A stretch of 64,000 nucleotides of DNA, taken from positions 434,001 to 498,000 of the forward strand of contig NZ_ML138678.1 of assembly GCF_004028635.1 (NCBI RefSeq). The letters run 5' to 3'. The translations under genes and the position numbers were made by a program. Under the pieces are notes generated by a model. The model did not search any database. It was not told the origin of the DNA and saw only the letters and a list, made by a program, of their open reading frames with translations. This DNA comes from Streptomyces cyaneus. Its GTDB lineage: Bacteria > Actinomycetota > Actinomycetes > Streptomycetales > Streptomycetaceae. Below are positions 49,093 through 58,301 of the stretch, one piece after another (positions within the stretch are counted from its first letter, which is position 1; each line of letters starts with the position of its first letter).

Positions 49093-49950
49093 TCAGGTGT
49101 GTTCGACGATGGTGTCGGCGAGGACGGGCGCGTCGTCCCGCTCGATGGCGCTCACGGCGACCCTTGTGGACTCCGGCGTGTGCCACATGCGGATCCGCAG
49201 GGTCTCCCCCGGATACACGACCCCGGCGAACCGGGTGACGTACGACCGCACCCGGGTCACGTCCCCGCCGAGCAGCGTGTCCACGACCGCCTTGAGCGTC
49301 ATGCCGTATGTGCACAGCCCGTGCAGGATGGGCCGCTCGAACCCGGCGACCTTGGCGAACTCGGGGTCGGCGTGCAGGGGGTTCCAGTCGCCGGAGAGGC
49401 GGTAGAGCAGGGCCTGGTCCTCGCGGACGGGCCGCTCGACGACCCGGTCGGGCTCACCGACGGGCGGTTCGAGGCGGGCGGACGGGCCCCGGTCTCCTCC
49501 CCAGCCTCCTTCTCCCCTTACGAAGATCTGGGCGTCGTTGGTCCACAACGGGCCGTCGGCGTCGGCGACTTCGGTGCGCATGACGAGGACGGCCGCCTTG
49601 CCCTTGTCGTAGACGGCGGCGATGCGGCCGGTGGCGGTCGCGGTGCCCTCGGCCGGGATGGGCCGGTGGATCGTCAGCGTCTGCCCGCCGTGCAGGACGC
49701 GGGCGAGGTCGACCTCGATGCCGGGCATGGACAGGCTGCTGATCACGCCGGGCGAGCCGGAGCCCGCGACGGTGGCGAAGCTCGGCAGGACGTGCAGCCG
49801 GGACTCCAGGGTGTAGCGCAGTTCGTCGGGGTCGGTCGCCGGGGTGCCGGCTCCGATACCGAGGTGGTAGAGCTGCACGTCCTTGGAGTTCCAGGTGATC
49901 TCACCCGTCCGGGGCTCTGCTGCAACGGCCTTGGCCGCGTCGATGGGCAT
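49093..49950 (-). CDS. MaoC-family enoyl-CoA hydratase
   Basis: The 285-residue protein has two hot-dog halves. The C-terminal half carries the R-specific hydratase motif in LYRLSGDWNPLHADPEFAKV with the catalytic Asp and His, then FERPILHGLCTYGM. The N-terminal half (VQLYHLGIGAG, then LRYTLESRLHVLPSFATV) is the inactive partner. This two-domain form is that of Hsd4B/17-beta-HSD4-type hydratases. ATG 49950 with AGGAG 4 bases upstream is chosen; the long open frame above it runs through the promoter. It is first in the operon with ADH and SDR. Confidence 0.92.
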   Translation of the reverse strand: MPIDAAKAVAAEPRTGEITWNSKDVQLYHLGIGAGTPATDPDELRYTLESRLHVLPSFATVAGSGSPGVISSLSMPGIEVDLARVLHGGQTLTIHRPIPAEGTATATGRIAAVYDKGKAAVLVMRTEVADADGPLWTNDAQIFVRGEGGWGGDRGPSARLEPPVGEPDRVVERPVREDQALLYRLSGDWNPLHADPEFAKVAGFERPILHGLCTYGMTLKAVVDTLLGGDVTRVRSYVTRFAGVVYPGETLRIRMWHTPESTRVAVSAIERDDAPVLADTIVEHT

Positions 49951-50037
49951 GGGGCTCCTGAAGGCTCGCTCTTGGATCGGAGACCTCGGTACGGCCGTCC
50001 GCACCGTCGGCCGCACCGAGGTCGTCACGGGCCGTTC

Positions 50038-50051
50038 TAGAACGCGTTCCA
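50038..50051. promoter_or_regulatory. KstR-type operator
   Basis: The 14-base TAGAACGCGTTCCA fits the sterol-catabolism repressor consensus T-n-n-AAC-n-n-GTT-n-n-A in every fixed position. It sits just downstream of the -10 box of the MaoC operon promoter, in the natural place for a repressor. KstR sites of other actinobacteria look very similar. The regulator gene is not in the window. Confidence 0.75.
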
Positions 50052-50064
50052 GTCCGGCGCCCCC

Positions 50065-50093
50065 TGTATAGCCGAGCGCCCTGCACTTGTGAA
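50065..50093 (-). promoter_or_regulatory. Sigma-70-type promoter of the MaoC-ADH-SDR operon
   Basis: On the minus strand TTCACA (-35, 50088-50093) and TATACA (-10, 50065-50070) are separated by 17 bp, close to the housekeeping consensus. Transcription would begin near 50058, just before the KstR-type site, so repression by steric blocking is plausible. The leader to the MaoC ATG is about 110 bases. Confidence 0.75.
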
Positions 50094-50617
50094 GGCTCCT
50101 GACGCTCCATCAGGTCCGGTTCACCGGTTCGACGTGCCGCACCTTCCGCCCTGCCGAATCGCCGACGAGGGCCCTCGCCGCGCAGGAGGGCCGTTCCTCG
50201 ACCTCACCCACTCGCGACCGGAGGCCGGCGAGTCCCGTAACGAGTTCGAGCCACATTCACCGGCCCCCTTACCGATTCGCATGCCGTTCACAGCAGTCGG
50301 CCAAGTCTTCAACCGTCGCTATCCAGTCATCATCCAGTCATCAACTCCCTTGCCAGCAGGCCTCGTTGTATGCCTCGGCGGTAGAATGGCCGGGCTCGGT
50401 CCACAAGTACCGACGAGCCAGGACGACGTGCAGGGGGATGCACATGAACACCTTGGGCCACGCCGGTTCCACCGCGTGGTTACCCCGGGTTCGCTCCCTG
50501 AGCGACTTCCCGCGGATACGGCCTCAATGCGTGAACATCGGCCGTCCGGGTGGCGCGTGCACTTACTCCCACGGGATCCGGATGCCGATGTTCTGACAGA
50601 ACTCGGAAGGATCGTCG
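50094..50617. other. Long stretch without a convincing gene
   Basis: About 520 bases with no supported gene. Two short plus-strand frames (50089-50886 and 50366-50596) are open but their codon use is not Streptomyces-like: third positions are not GC-rich. A purine run precedes an ATG near 50443, but the following 48 codons show no recognisable protein. The GC content is a little lower than that of its flanks. It may be regulatory or a decayed gene; no repeats or hairpins of note were found. Confidence 0.5.
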
Positions 50618-50824
50618 TTGTCTGCTCCGTCGCCGGTGTGCAATCACCGGGTCTTCGTCGTTGTCATCGTTGCCCTGTTGTCGGTCATCGCGGGCATCAT
50701 CGTCGGAATCCTCATGAGTGCCGGGGGCGCCGGGCTGCCCACGGCACTCATCGCAGGAGGCGGCGGCTTCGTCTCCTCCGTGACCGTGAGTTTGCTCATC
50801 ACGAACGCCGTCGGTCTGACGTGA
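50618..50824 (+). CDS. Small two-segment membrane protein
   Basis: A 68-residue protein starting at TTG with GGAAGG 7 bases upstream; the frame is closed by a stop 24 bases before, so no longer start exists. Residues 12-33 (VFVVVIVALLSVIAGIIVGI) and 40-62 (LPTALIAGGGGFVSSVTVSL) are two clear hydrophobic segments joined by a Gly-rich turn. I do not recognise a function. A long-stem hairpin follows just after the stop, which supports a real transcript end. Confidence 0.6.
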   Translation: MSAPSPVCNHRVFVVVIVALLSVIAGIIVGILMSAGGAGLPTALIAGGGGFVSSVTVSLLITNAVGLT

Positions 50825-50831
50825 TCGCGAC

Positions 50832-50877
50832 GGGTGGCGCCACTCCAAGAACCGGTTCCGCCGAAGTCGCGCCACCC
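50832..50877. terminator. Intrinsic terminator after the small membrane protein
   Basis: GGGTGGCGC (50832-50840) pairs perfectly with GCGCCACCC (50869-50877). The loop between contains a second small palindrome (AACCGGTT). It lies 8 bases after the stop codon. Confidence 0.7.
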
Positions 50878-50928
50878 TGCTCGTGACAAGCGCGTTCCAC
50901 TCACGCGCGTTCCTCTTACGCTGGCCTC

Positions 50929-51570
50929 GTGAACGAGATGCCCCGGGACCACCGGCCTGCCAAGTCCATCAGGGTCCTGCTCGCCGAGGACCCGGGCATG
51001 ACGCACGGGGCACTCGCCTTACTGCTCGGGATGGAGCCGGACATCAAGGTCGTGGCGCAGGTGTCGGCCGGGGACGCGATCGTGGACGCCGCCCTCGTCC
51101 ACCGCCCGGACGTCGCCCTTCTCGACATCGAGCTGCCGGGCCTCAGCGGGCTGGACGCCGCGGCCGAGCTGCGCGACCAGGTTCCCGACTGCCGGGTGCT
51201 GATCCTGACGACCTTCGGCCGCCCCGGCCATCTGCGCCGGGCCATGGAGGCGGGAGCCGCCGGTTTCCTGGTGAAGGACGGCCCCGTGGAGGAACTGGCG
51301 GTCGCGATCCGCCGCGTCCTGACCGGCGAGACGGTGATCGACACGGCTCTCGCCGCGGCCGCCCTCAGCGCCGGCCCCAACCCGCTCACCGCCCACGAGT
51401 GCGACGTCCTCAACGCCGCGGTGGACGGCGTAACGGTCGCCGACATCGCCGGCAAGCTCCACCTCTCCGAGTCCACGGTCCGCGACCACCTCTCCTCCGC
51501 CATCGGCAAGACCGGCACCCGCAACCGGACGGAGGCGCTGCGGGAGGCACGGCAGCGGGGGTGGCTGTAG
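50929..51570 (+). CDS. NarL/LuxR-type response regulator, without an adjacent kinase
   Basis: The 213-residue protein has a receiver domain (RVLLAEDPGMTHGALALLLG, phosphoacceptor in VALLDIELPGLSGLDAAAEL, then LILTTFG and LVKDG) and a C-terminal LuxR helix-turn-helix (LTAHECDVLNAAVDGVTVAD, then LHLSESTVRDHLSSAIGK). The acidic pocket keeps E-D and the Asp site. Relatives such as DesR-like regulators come with a histidine kinase gene, but none is next to this one. GTG 50929 and ATG 50938 are both possible starts. Confidence 0.92.
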   Translation: MNEMPRDHRPAKSIRVLLAEDPGMTHGALALLLGMEPDIKVVAQVSAGDAIVDAALVHRPDVALLDIELPGLSGLDAAAELRDQVPDCRVLILTTFGRPGHLRRAMEAGAAGFLVKDGPVEELAVAIRRVLTGETVIDTALAAAALSAGPNPLTAHECDVLNAAVDGVTVADIAGKLHLSESTVRDHLSSAIGKTGTRNRTEALREARQRGWL

Positions 51571-51600
51571 CCGCGGCCTCCCAGGTCGCCCGCCCGCTCT

Positions 51601-52398
51601 CTACTGGATCACCTCCGCCGCCCTGTTGGCAGCCCCCTTCGGCCCCACGCACACGAACCACTTCAGCGGAGAACCCGCGGCCGCCTTGGGCAGGTCCACG
51701 CTGCTGGTGCCGTCCGACCAGGTGCACTTGACCTGCTGAGCCGTTTTGGCGACACGGCCGACGGCGAGCCGGTTGGGGCCCAAGGTGCCTCCCTTCGTCA
51801 GTGGCAGCGCGCCGAACACGATGTCCTTGCCCGCCATGTGGTCCCACTTCTCGACCGTGTCGAAGACCAGGACCCGGGGGCGGCTGGTGCCGTAGTGGAG
51901 GCTCACGAAGTACGACGTCCTGCCGACGACCTCGGAGAGCTCCGGCTGTGCCGGGGCCTCGATGCCGTACTCCGTCATCGCGGCCAGTTGCTTGCGCGCC
52001 TCCGCCTTGTCCCGCGGTGGTCCCCACACGGAGATGACGACGCGCCAGTCCTCGCCCTCGTCGGTCCCCCGCGACAGCTCGGTCTGCTGCGGCTCGTACA
52101 CATGCCGCTCCTCGCCCATCGGCGCCTGCGTCGCCACCCGCACCCCCCGCCCACCGTCCCCGCCGGGCAGCCCGGCCACCGCCAGGGAGCCCGCCGAGCC
52201 CACCAGCGCCAGGGCCGTAACGGTCGCCACCGCCCAGCGGCGGGCCTTGCGGCGGCGGCCGCCGCGGAGCACCGCGTCGTAGGGGGCTATGCCGATCTCG
52301 ACCCCGTCCGCGGCGTCGGCCAGCAGGAGGGCGATGTCCGTGTGGGTCGTGTCGTGGCTGGTCATGCCGTGGTTCGTCTCCCGGTCCGCGCTCATCAC
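51601..52398 (-). CDS. Membrane-anchored partner protein of the sigma factor gene (putative regulator)
   Basis: The 265-residue protein has a cytoplasmic N-terminus of about 50 residues, one membrane segment (about residues 53-75, WAVATVTALALVGSAGSLAV), and a 190-residue outer domain with WRVVISVWGPPRDKAEARKQ. It overlaps the sigma factor gene by GTGA, which is the anti-sigma factor position. No zinc-binding anti-sigma motif (HxxxCxxC) is seen, so the anti-sigma role is only inferred from position and topology. Confidence 0.75.
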   Translation of the reverse strand: MMSADRETNHGMTSHDTTHTDIALLLADAADGVEIGIAPYDAVLRGGRRRKARRWAVATVTALALVGSAGSLAVAGLPGGDGGRGVRVATQAPMGEERHVYEPQQTELSRGTDEGEDWRVVISVWGPPRDKAEARKQLAAMTEYGIEAPAQPELSEVVGRTSYFVSLHYGTSRPRVLVFDTVEKWDHMAGKDIVFGALPLTKGGTLGPNRLAVGRVAKTAQQVKCTWSDGTSSVDLPKAAAGSPLKWFVCVGPKGAANRAAEVIQ

Positions 52399-52934
52399 TT
52401 ACGCCCTCCCTGCGTCACCATCTCGGCCAGTCCCGGTATGGCGCGGAGTTTCGCGATCCCCTTGGCCGCATTGCTCTTCACCGCGCCGACGGAGCAGCCC
52501 ATCGCCTCCGCCGTCTGCGTCTCGGTCAGGTCCTCCCAGTACCGCAGGACCACCGCCTCCCGCTGCCGTGGCGGCAGTTGGGCGAGCGCCGACAGCAGGG
52601 CGCTGCGGTCCTCGGCCTGGGCGATGCGGTCACCGGTGTCCGCCACCTCGCGCACCAGGCCGGAGTCGTCCTTCGGCGCGAGGAACTCCCTGAGCCTTCT
52701 GCGGTGTTTGCGTGCATGCGCGTTGATCATCACGCGCCGTACATAGGCCTCCGGGTCGTCGGCCGAGCCGACGCGACGCCAGGCCACGTAGGCCTGTTCG
52801 AGCGTCGACTGGACCAGGTCCTCCGCGGCATGCTGCTCCCCCGTGAGGAGAAATGCCGTACGCATCAGCCGCGGCCAGCGGCCGATGACAAAGCTCTGGA
52901 ACTCCGAGTCCCGAGCCGCCTTGCGATCCCCCAT
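52395..52934 (-). CDS. SigE-family ECF RNA polymerase sigma factor
   Basis: The 179-residue protein has the sigma-2 region (RLMRTAFLLTGEQHAAEDLV, then QSTLEQAYVAWRRV) and the sigma-4 region (LPPRQREAVVLRYWEDLTET, then AEAMGCSVGAVKSNAAKGIA). The FLLTG-x-x-x-x-AEDLVQ signature is that of the SigE (SigE-like, Actinobacteria) ECF group. ATG 52934 follows AGGAGG at 5 bases. The gene is 51 bases downstream of the exporter gene on the same strand and may be read through from it. It is followed by its overlapping membrane partner. Confidence 0.94.
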   Translation of the reverse strand: MGDRKAARDSEFQSFVIGRWPRLMRTAFLLTGEQHAAEDLVQSTLEQAYVAWRRVGSADDPEAYVRRVMINAHARKHRRRLREFLAPKDDSGLVREVADTGDRIAQAEDRSALLSALAQLPPRQREAVVLRYWEDLTETQTAEAMGCSVGAVKSNAAKGIAKLRAIPGLAEMVTQGGRK

Positions 52935-52985
52935 GGGCACCTCCTAGATATTCAAAGGAGTCCATGAGCCGCCCGGACCGTTGCC

Positions 52986-54437
52986 TCAGGACGCGGACGT
53001 TTTTCTCGGCAGCCACACCAAGATCAGCGCCGTCCCCGCCAAGAGCACCACCGCCGACGTACGGAACACCAGCGCGTATCCCTCGGTCAGCGCCTGCGGC
53101 GTCTCAGCCAGCGCCCCCGGCGTCCCGCTCCCCGCCGACCGCGCCGCCGCGATCGCCGACATGACCGCGAGCCCCAGCGAACCGCCCATCGTGCGCGAGG
53201 TGTTGACCAGCCCCGACACCAGCCCGGCCTCACCCGGCTGCGCCCCGGACGTGGCCAGCGCCGCGAGGGGGGTAGCCCCCAGACCCGCGCCCAGCATCAT
53301 CAAAATCCCCGGCACCATGATCGAGGTCACATACGCGCCGTGCACGCTCAGCATCGACTGCCAGCCGAAGCCGACGGCGGCGACGACCGTGCCCAGCGCC
53401 GCCACGTTGCGCGCGCCCACCGCCGGCATCAGCCGCGGCGCGAGCTTGGAGCCGATGAGCACGGCCAGCGAGCTCGGCACCAGTGCCAGTCCGGCCTCCA
53501 GCGGGGTGTAGCCGAGCACGTTCTGCACGTACAGCGTCATGAAGAACCACATGCAGAACATCGCCGACCCGCACAGGAACATCGCCACGTTCGCCGACGA
53601 CACCGCCCGCACCCGGAACAGCCCGAGCGGCATCAGCGGAGCCGCCGTACGCGACTCCACCACGAGGAAGACGCCGATCAGCGCCAGGCCGGCCAGCAGC
53701 GGCACCACCGTGGCCGTCGCCGTCCAGCCCTCGGCCTCCGTCTGCGAAATGCCGTACGCCAGCGTCGCGAGCCCGGACGTCACCAGTACCGCCCCCGGCA
53801 GATCCAGCCGCCGCCCGCCCCGGGCCCGGCTCTCCGCGAGCCAGCGCACGGCGCCGGCCAGCACCACCGCGCCCACCGGCACGTTGATCAGCAGCACCCA
53901 CCGCCACGACAGCACATCCACCAGCACCCCTCCGACGAGCCCGCCCGCCGCACCACCCCCCGCACCCACGGCGGTCCAGGTGCCGATGGCCCGCGCACGC
54001 GCCGCCCCCTCCGGCACCGCCGCCGTCACGATCGTCAGCGTCGAGGGCGCCAGCACCGCGGCGCCCAGCCCCTGCACGGCCCGCGCGAGAAGCAGCTGCC
54101 AGTCCTGCTGGGCCAGCCCGCCGGCCAGCGAGGCCAGGGTGAACAGGCCGAGCCCGACGAGGAACATCCGCTTACGGCCGTAGAGGTCCCCGGCCCGCCC
54201 GCCGAGCAGCATGAACCCCGCGAAGGCGATGGCGTACGCGTTCACCACCCACTGCAGGCCCTGGGCGCTCAGCCCCAGATCGGCCCGCATCGACGGCAGT
54301 GCCACGTTCACGACGGACACGTCGAGCACGACCAGGAACTGCCCGGCGCACGCGAGCGCCACCACCAGCCAGGTGGGCGGCGCGGTACGGCGGGACGTGG
54401 GGGTGGTGGCGTCAGCGGCTCCGAGCATGACTGTCAT
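52986..54437 (-). CDS. MFS exporter, 14-segment DHA2 family
   Basis: The 483-residue protein has the EmrB/QacA pattern: motif A GGRAGDLYGRKRMFL near residue 70, motif C (GAGGGAAGGLVGGVL) and LVVLDVSVVNVALPSM, the D-V-(S/T)-x-V-N-V-A-L-P signature near residue 40 typical of 14-segment exporters. It ends with a Pro/Arg-rich tail. It exports drugs or metabolites with proton motive force. The start at ATG 54437 is one of three close in-frame ATGs (54464, 54437, 54428); relatives start near the last two. Confidence 0.92.
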   Translation of the reverse strand: MTVMLGAADATTPTSRRTAPPTWLVVALACAGQFLVVLDVSVVNVALPSMRADLGLSAQGLQWVVNAYAIAFAGFMLLGGRAGDLYGRKRMFLVGLGLFTLASLAGGLAQQDWQLLLARAVQGLGAAVLAPSTLTIVTAAVPEGAARARAIGTWTAVGAGGGAAGGLVGGVLVDVLSWRWVLLINVPVGAVVLAGAVRWLAESRARGGRRLDLPGAVLVTSGLATLAYGISQTEAEGWTATATVVPLLAGLALIGVFLVVESRTAAPLMPLGLFRVRAVSSANVAMFLCGSAMFCMWFFMTLYVQNVLGYTPLEAGLALVPSSLAVLIGSKLAPRLMPAVGARNVAALGTVVAAVGFGWQSMLSVHGAYVTSIMVPGILMMLGAGLGATPLAALATSGAQPGEAGLVSGLVNTSRTMGGSLGLAVMSAIAAARSAGSGTPGALAETPQALTEGYALVFRTSAVVLLAGTALILVWLPRKTSAS

Positions 54438-54497
54438 GCTCTCAACGACCGACGCTCCTGGCATCGGGAATTCGGACCAGGCCAGTCCGCTGTCGAC

Positions 54498-54539
54498 CTA
54501 GGCCCGTTCCCCTAGGCCCGTTCCCTCGGCCCGTTCCCC
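54498..54539. repeat. Three short direct repeats in the gap between the two exporter genes
   Basis: The unit (C)TAGGCCCGTTCCC occurs at 54498-54511 and 54512-54525, then a variant TCGGCCCGTTCCCC at 54526-54539. The array lies in the 177-base region that must hold promoters of the divergent MFS genes. It might bind a regulator or only reflect slippage. Confidence 0.7.
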
Positions 54540-54614
54540 AAGAGAAAGTCAAGAAATCGTTAGCTGGCCAAAGCATCGGAATAGTTGCCCGGGCAGACGG
54601 AGTTCGGGGTACAC

Positions 54615-56369
54615 ATGACACGAACGACGAACGAACAGCCCACCGGCAGAGCGACCACCGGCGCCTCCGGCGCCCTCGTCCCGGTCCTCGCCTTCGCGGG
54701 CATCGTTGTCGCGGTGATGCAGACCCTGCTCGTCCCGGTCATCAAGGACCTGCCGCAGCTGCTGAGCACCGCGCCCAGCAACGCCACCTGGGTCCTGACC
54801 TCCACGCTGCTCTCGGGCGCCGTCGCCACCCCGATCATGGGCCGGCTCGGTGACCTCTACGGCAAGCGGCGCATGCTGATAGCCAGCCTGTCCGTGATGG
54901 TGATCGGCGCGCTGGTCAGCGCCTTCACCAGCACCCTCCTCCCCATGATCGTCGGCCGTACCCTCCAGGGCTTCGCGATGGGCGCGATCCCCCTCGGCAT
55001 CGGCCTCATGCGCGACATGCTGCCCCGCGAGCGGCTCGGCTCGGCGATGGCCCTGATGAGCTCCTCGATCGGCGTCGGCGGCGGACTCGCGCTGCCCGCC
55101 GCGGCCCTGGTCGCCCAGCACGCCGACTGGCACGCCCTCTTCTACGGCGCCGCCGGCCTCGGCGCCCTCGCCATCGCCCTCACCCTCCTCGCCGTACCGG
55201 AGTCCAAGGTCCGCGCGGAAGGCTCCTTCGACGCCCTCGGAGCCCTCGGCCTCTCCGCCGGCCTGGTCCTCTTCCTCCTCCCGATCACCAAGGGCAGCGA
55301 CTGGGGCTGGACGTCGGGCAGCACGCTCGGCATGTTCGCCGCGTCGGCCGCCGTCCTCGTCCTGTGGGGCGTCTACGAGCTGCGCGCCCAGGCCCCTCTG
55401 GTCGACCTGCGCACCACGGCCCGCCCGGCCGTCCTCTTCACCAACCTCGCGTCGATCATGGTCGGCGTCTCGTTCTACGTCGTCTCGCTCGTCCTCCCCC
55501 AGCTCCTCCAGCTGCCGAAGGCGACGGGCTACGGACTCGGCCAGTCGATGGTTGTGGCGGGCCTGCTGGTGGCCCCGCTCGGCCTGACGATGATGTTCAC
55601 CGCACCGGTCTACGCCCGCCTCTCGGCGAAGTACGGCCCCAAGACCACCCTGATCCTCGGCCTGCTGATCATCGCCATCGGCTACGGCGCCGGCCTCGGC
55701 CTGATGAGCGCCCCCTGGCAGAGCCTCGTCATCTCGGTGGTCCTCGGCGCCGGTATCGGCCTGGCCTACTCCTCCCTGCCCGCCCTGATCGTCGGCGCGG
55801 TCCCGGCCTCGGAGACGGGCGCGGCGAACGGCCTCAACACGCTGATGCGTTCCATCGGTACGTCCGTGTCGAGCGCCGTCATCGGCATGGTGCTGGCCAA
55901 CACCGCGAACAACGTCGGCGGCGTCGAGATCCCCACCATGCACGGCTTCCGCGTCTCCTTCCTGATCGCAACGGCCGCAGTCGCCGTAGGCCTCCTGCTC
56001 GCCCTCTTCCTCCCCAAGCAGCGCCCGGCCTCCACCCACCCGCAGCTGCGCGCCAGCAGCGAGGAGGACGCCAACCTGCAGCGCGCCGAAGAGGCACTGC
56101 GCGGCTTCCGCGGCCGCGTCCTGGACGCCTCGGGCACTCCGGTGGCCCGCGCCAAGGTCACCCTGATCGACCGCCGGGGCCGCCAGGCGGGCGCCACCCT
56201 CTCGTCGGAGGACGGCAGCTACACCCTCGCCGTCCCCGCCCAGGGCGCCTACGTCCTGGCCGCCCGAGCCGACGGCCACGCCCCGCTCGCCTCGTCGGCC
56301 ACGCACACGGGCGACGACAGCCCGGTCGACCTGGACCTGTCGCTGCCGGGGAAGACGGTCAGCGCCTGA
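54615..56369 (+). CDS. MFS exporter with a C-terminal carboxypeptidase-regulatory-like beta-domain
   Basis: The 584-residue product has an MFS core of about 480 residues (motif A MGRLGDLYGKRRMLIA near residue 75, LVVPVIKDLP, fourteen hydrophobic segments). It ends in a soluble tail of about 100 residues: a helical link (DANLQRAEEALRGFRGRVLD) and a beta-sandwich of the carboxypeptidase-regulatory type (GTPVARAKVTLIDRRGRQAG, then SSEDGSYTLAVPAQGAYVLA). Such domains are normally on secreted enzymes or receptors. The tail is expected to be cytoplasmic if the segment count is even. ATG 54615 starts the conserved part. A terminator follows. It is divergent from the other MFS gene. Confidence 0.9.
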   Translation: MTRTTNEQPTGRATTGASGALVPVLAFAGIVVAVMQTLLVPVIKDLPQLLSTAPSNATWVLTSTLLSGAVATPIMGRLGDLYGKRRMLIASLSVMVIGALVSAFTSTLLPMIVGRTLQGFAMGAIPLGIGLMRDMLPRERLGSAMALMSSSIGVGGGLALPAAALVAQHADWHALFYGAAGLGALAIALTLLAVPESKVRAEGSFDALGALGLSAGLVLFLLPITKGSDWGWTSGSTLGMFAASAAVLVLWGVYELRAQAPLVDLRTTARPAVLFTNLASIMVGVSFYVVSLVLPQLLQLPKATGYGLGQSMVVAGLLVAPLGLTMMFTAPVYARLSAKYGPKTTLILGLLIIAIGYGAGLGLMSAPWQSLVISVVLGAGIGLAYSSLPALIVGAVPASETGAANGLNTLMRSIGTSVSSAVIGMVLANTANNVGGVEIPTMHGFRVSFLIATAAVAVGLLLALFLPKQRPASTHPQLRASSEEDANLQRAEEALRGFRGRVLDASGTPVARAKVTLIDRRGRQAGATLSSEDGSYTLAVPAQGAYVLAARADGHAPLASSATHTGDDSPVDLDLSLPGKTVSA

Positions 56370-57134
<765 letters not shown>

Positions 57135-57198
57135 ACTCCGGCGCCACTCGACCGTGCCTTCCCGGCACCGGGCGTGGTCGGCCCGTATGGTGGCAGGC

Positions 57199-58137
57199 GT
57201 GTCGTACGTAGGTCCGGACTTCGATCCTCCACAGCCCCGCCGCAACCGCCGCCGAGCCCTGACCGTCGCGGCCGCCGCCCTCGTGCCGGGAGCCCTGCTC
57301 GGCTGGGTGATGTACGAGGCGGTGGGCGGCCCCGGCGACGGAGGCGCGTCGGGCAACGCGGCCGTACGGCCGTCCAAGGCGCCGGCGGACACGGGACCGA
57401 CGATCTCCGCCACGAACGACGACAAGCCACCGGGCCCGACCCCCACTCCCACCGCCGACTCCGGCGCCCTCAAGGGCAAGGTCGTCGTCGTCGACCCGGG
57501 CCACAACCCCAACAACTTCCAGCACACGGCCGAAATCAACCGCAAGGTGAACATCGGCACGAACTGGAAGGAATGCGACACGACGGGGACATCCACCAAC
57601 GACGGTTACACCGAGGCCGAGTTCACGCTCGACGTCGCCCACCGGCTGCGCACACTGCTGCAGAAGCAGGGCGCCACGGTCAAGTTCACCCAGGACGGCG
57701 ACCGTTCCTGGGGCCCCTGCGTCGACGAGCGCGCCGAGATCGGCAACAAGGCGCACGCCGACGCCGTCGTCTCCATCCATGCGGACGGCGCCAGCGCCGG
57801 CCAACGGGGCTTCCACGTCATCCTCCCGGCCAAGGTGAACGCGGGCGCCGCGAACACCGGCCCCATCGTCACCTCCTCCCGCGCCCTCGGCGAGCGCATC
57901 GCGGGCTCCTTCGTCCGCGCAACGGGCAGCGCGCCCTCCAACTACGTCGGCGACGGCACCGGACTCGTCACGCGTAAGGATCTTGGCGGTCTCAATCTGT
58001 CAACGGTTCCCAAGGTGTTCATCGAGTGCGGCAACATGCGCGATACCAAGGACGCGGCGCAGCTCACCAGTGGCGCTTGGCGACAGAAGGCGGCGCGAGG
58101 GATCTCTGAGGGAATCGTGAGTTTCCTGCGCGGGTAG
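57199..58137 (+). CDS. N-acetylmuramoyl-L-alanine amidase (Amidase_3), membrane anchored
   Basis: The 312-residue protein has a short cytoplasmic start, one membrane segment (about residues 18-38, ALTVAAAALVPGALLGWVMY), a Pro/Thr-rich linker, and an Amidase_3 catalytic domain. That domain has VVVVDPGHNPNN (first His), YTEAEFTLDVAHRLRTLL (Glu), ADAVVSIHADGA (second His) and FIECGNMRDTKDA (last Glu). It cleaves peptide stems from peptidoglycan glycan chains. GTG 57199 is chosen because relatives begin (V/M)SYVGPDF; ATG 57187 is possible. Confidence 0.93.
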   Translation: MSYVGPDFDPPQPRRNRRRALTVAAAALVPGALLGWVMYEAVGGPGDGGASGNAAVRPSKAPADTGPTISATNDDKPPGPTPTPTADSGALKGKVVVVDPGHNPNNFQHTAEINRKVNIGTNWKECDTTGTSTNDGYTEAEFTLDVAHRLRTLLQKQGATVKFTQDGDRSWGPCVDERAEIGNKAHADAVVSIHADGASAGQRGFHVILPAKVNAGAANTGPIVTSSRALGERIAGSFVRATGSAPSNYVGDGTGLVTRKDLGGLNLSTVPKVFIECGNMRDTKDAAQLTSGAWRQKAARGISEGIVSFLRG

Positions 58138-58301
58138 TCATCGGCGGGCTGATCCCGGCGGACACCCTCGTCGGTCGGACGATAAGGTCGTCTTTACGAT
58201 GAGGGGCCACCCCCGCGCTTCACACCGGGGCCTTACGGCGACATGGTGACAGCGACGCCTCCAGCGATGCCGATGTTGAGACGACTGACGAAGGACCTAA
58301 G

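Noticed and set aside
50089..50886. Open frame of 265 codons across the gene-poor gap
   Set aside because: Third-position GC is not raised, no ribosome site precedes it, and it overlaps the better-supported small membrane gene.
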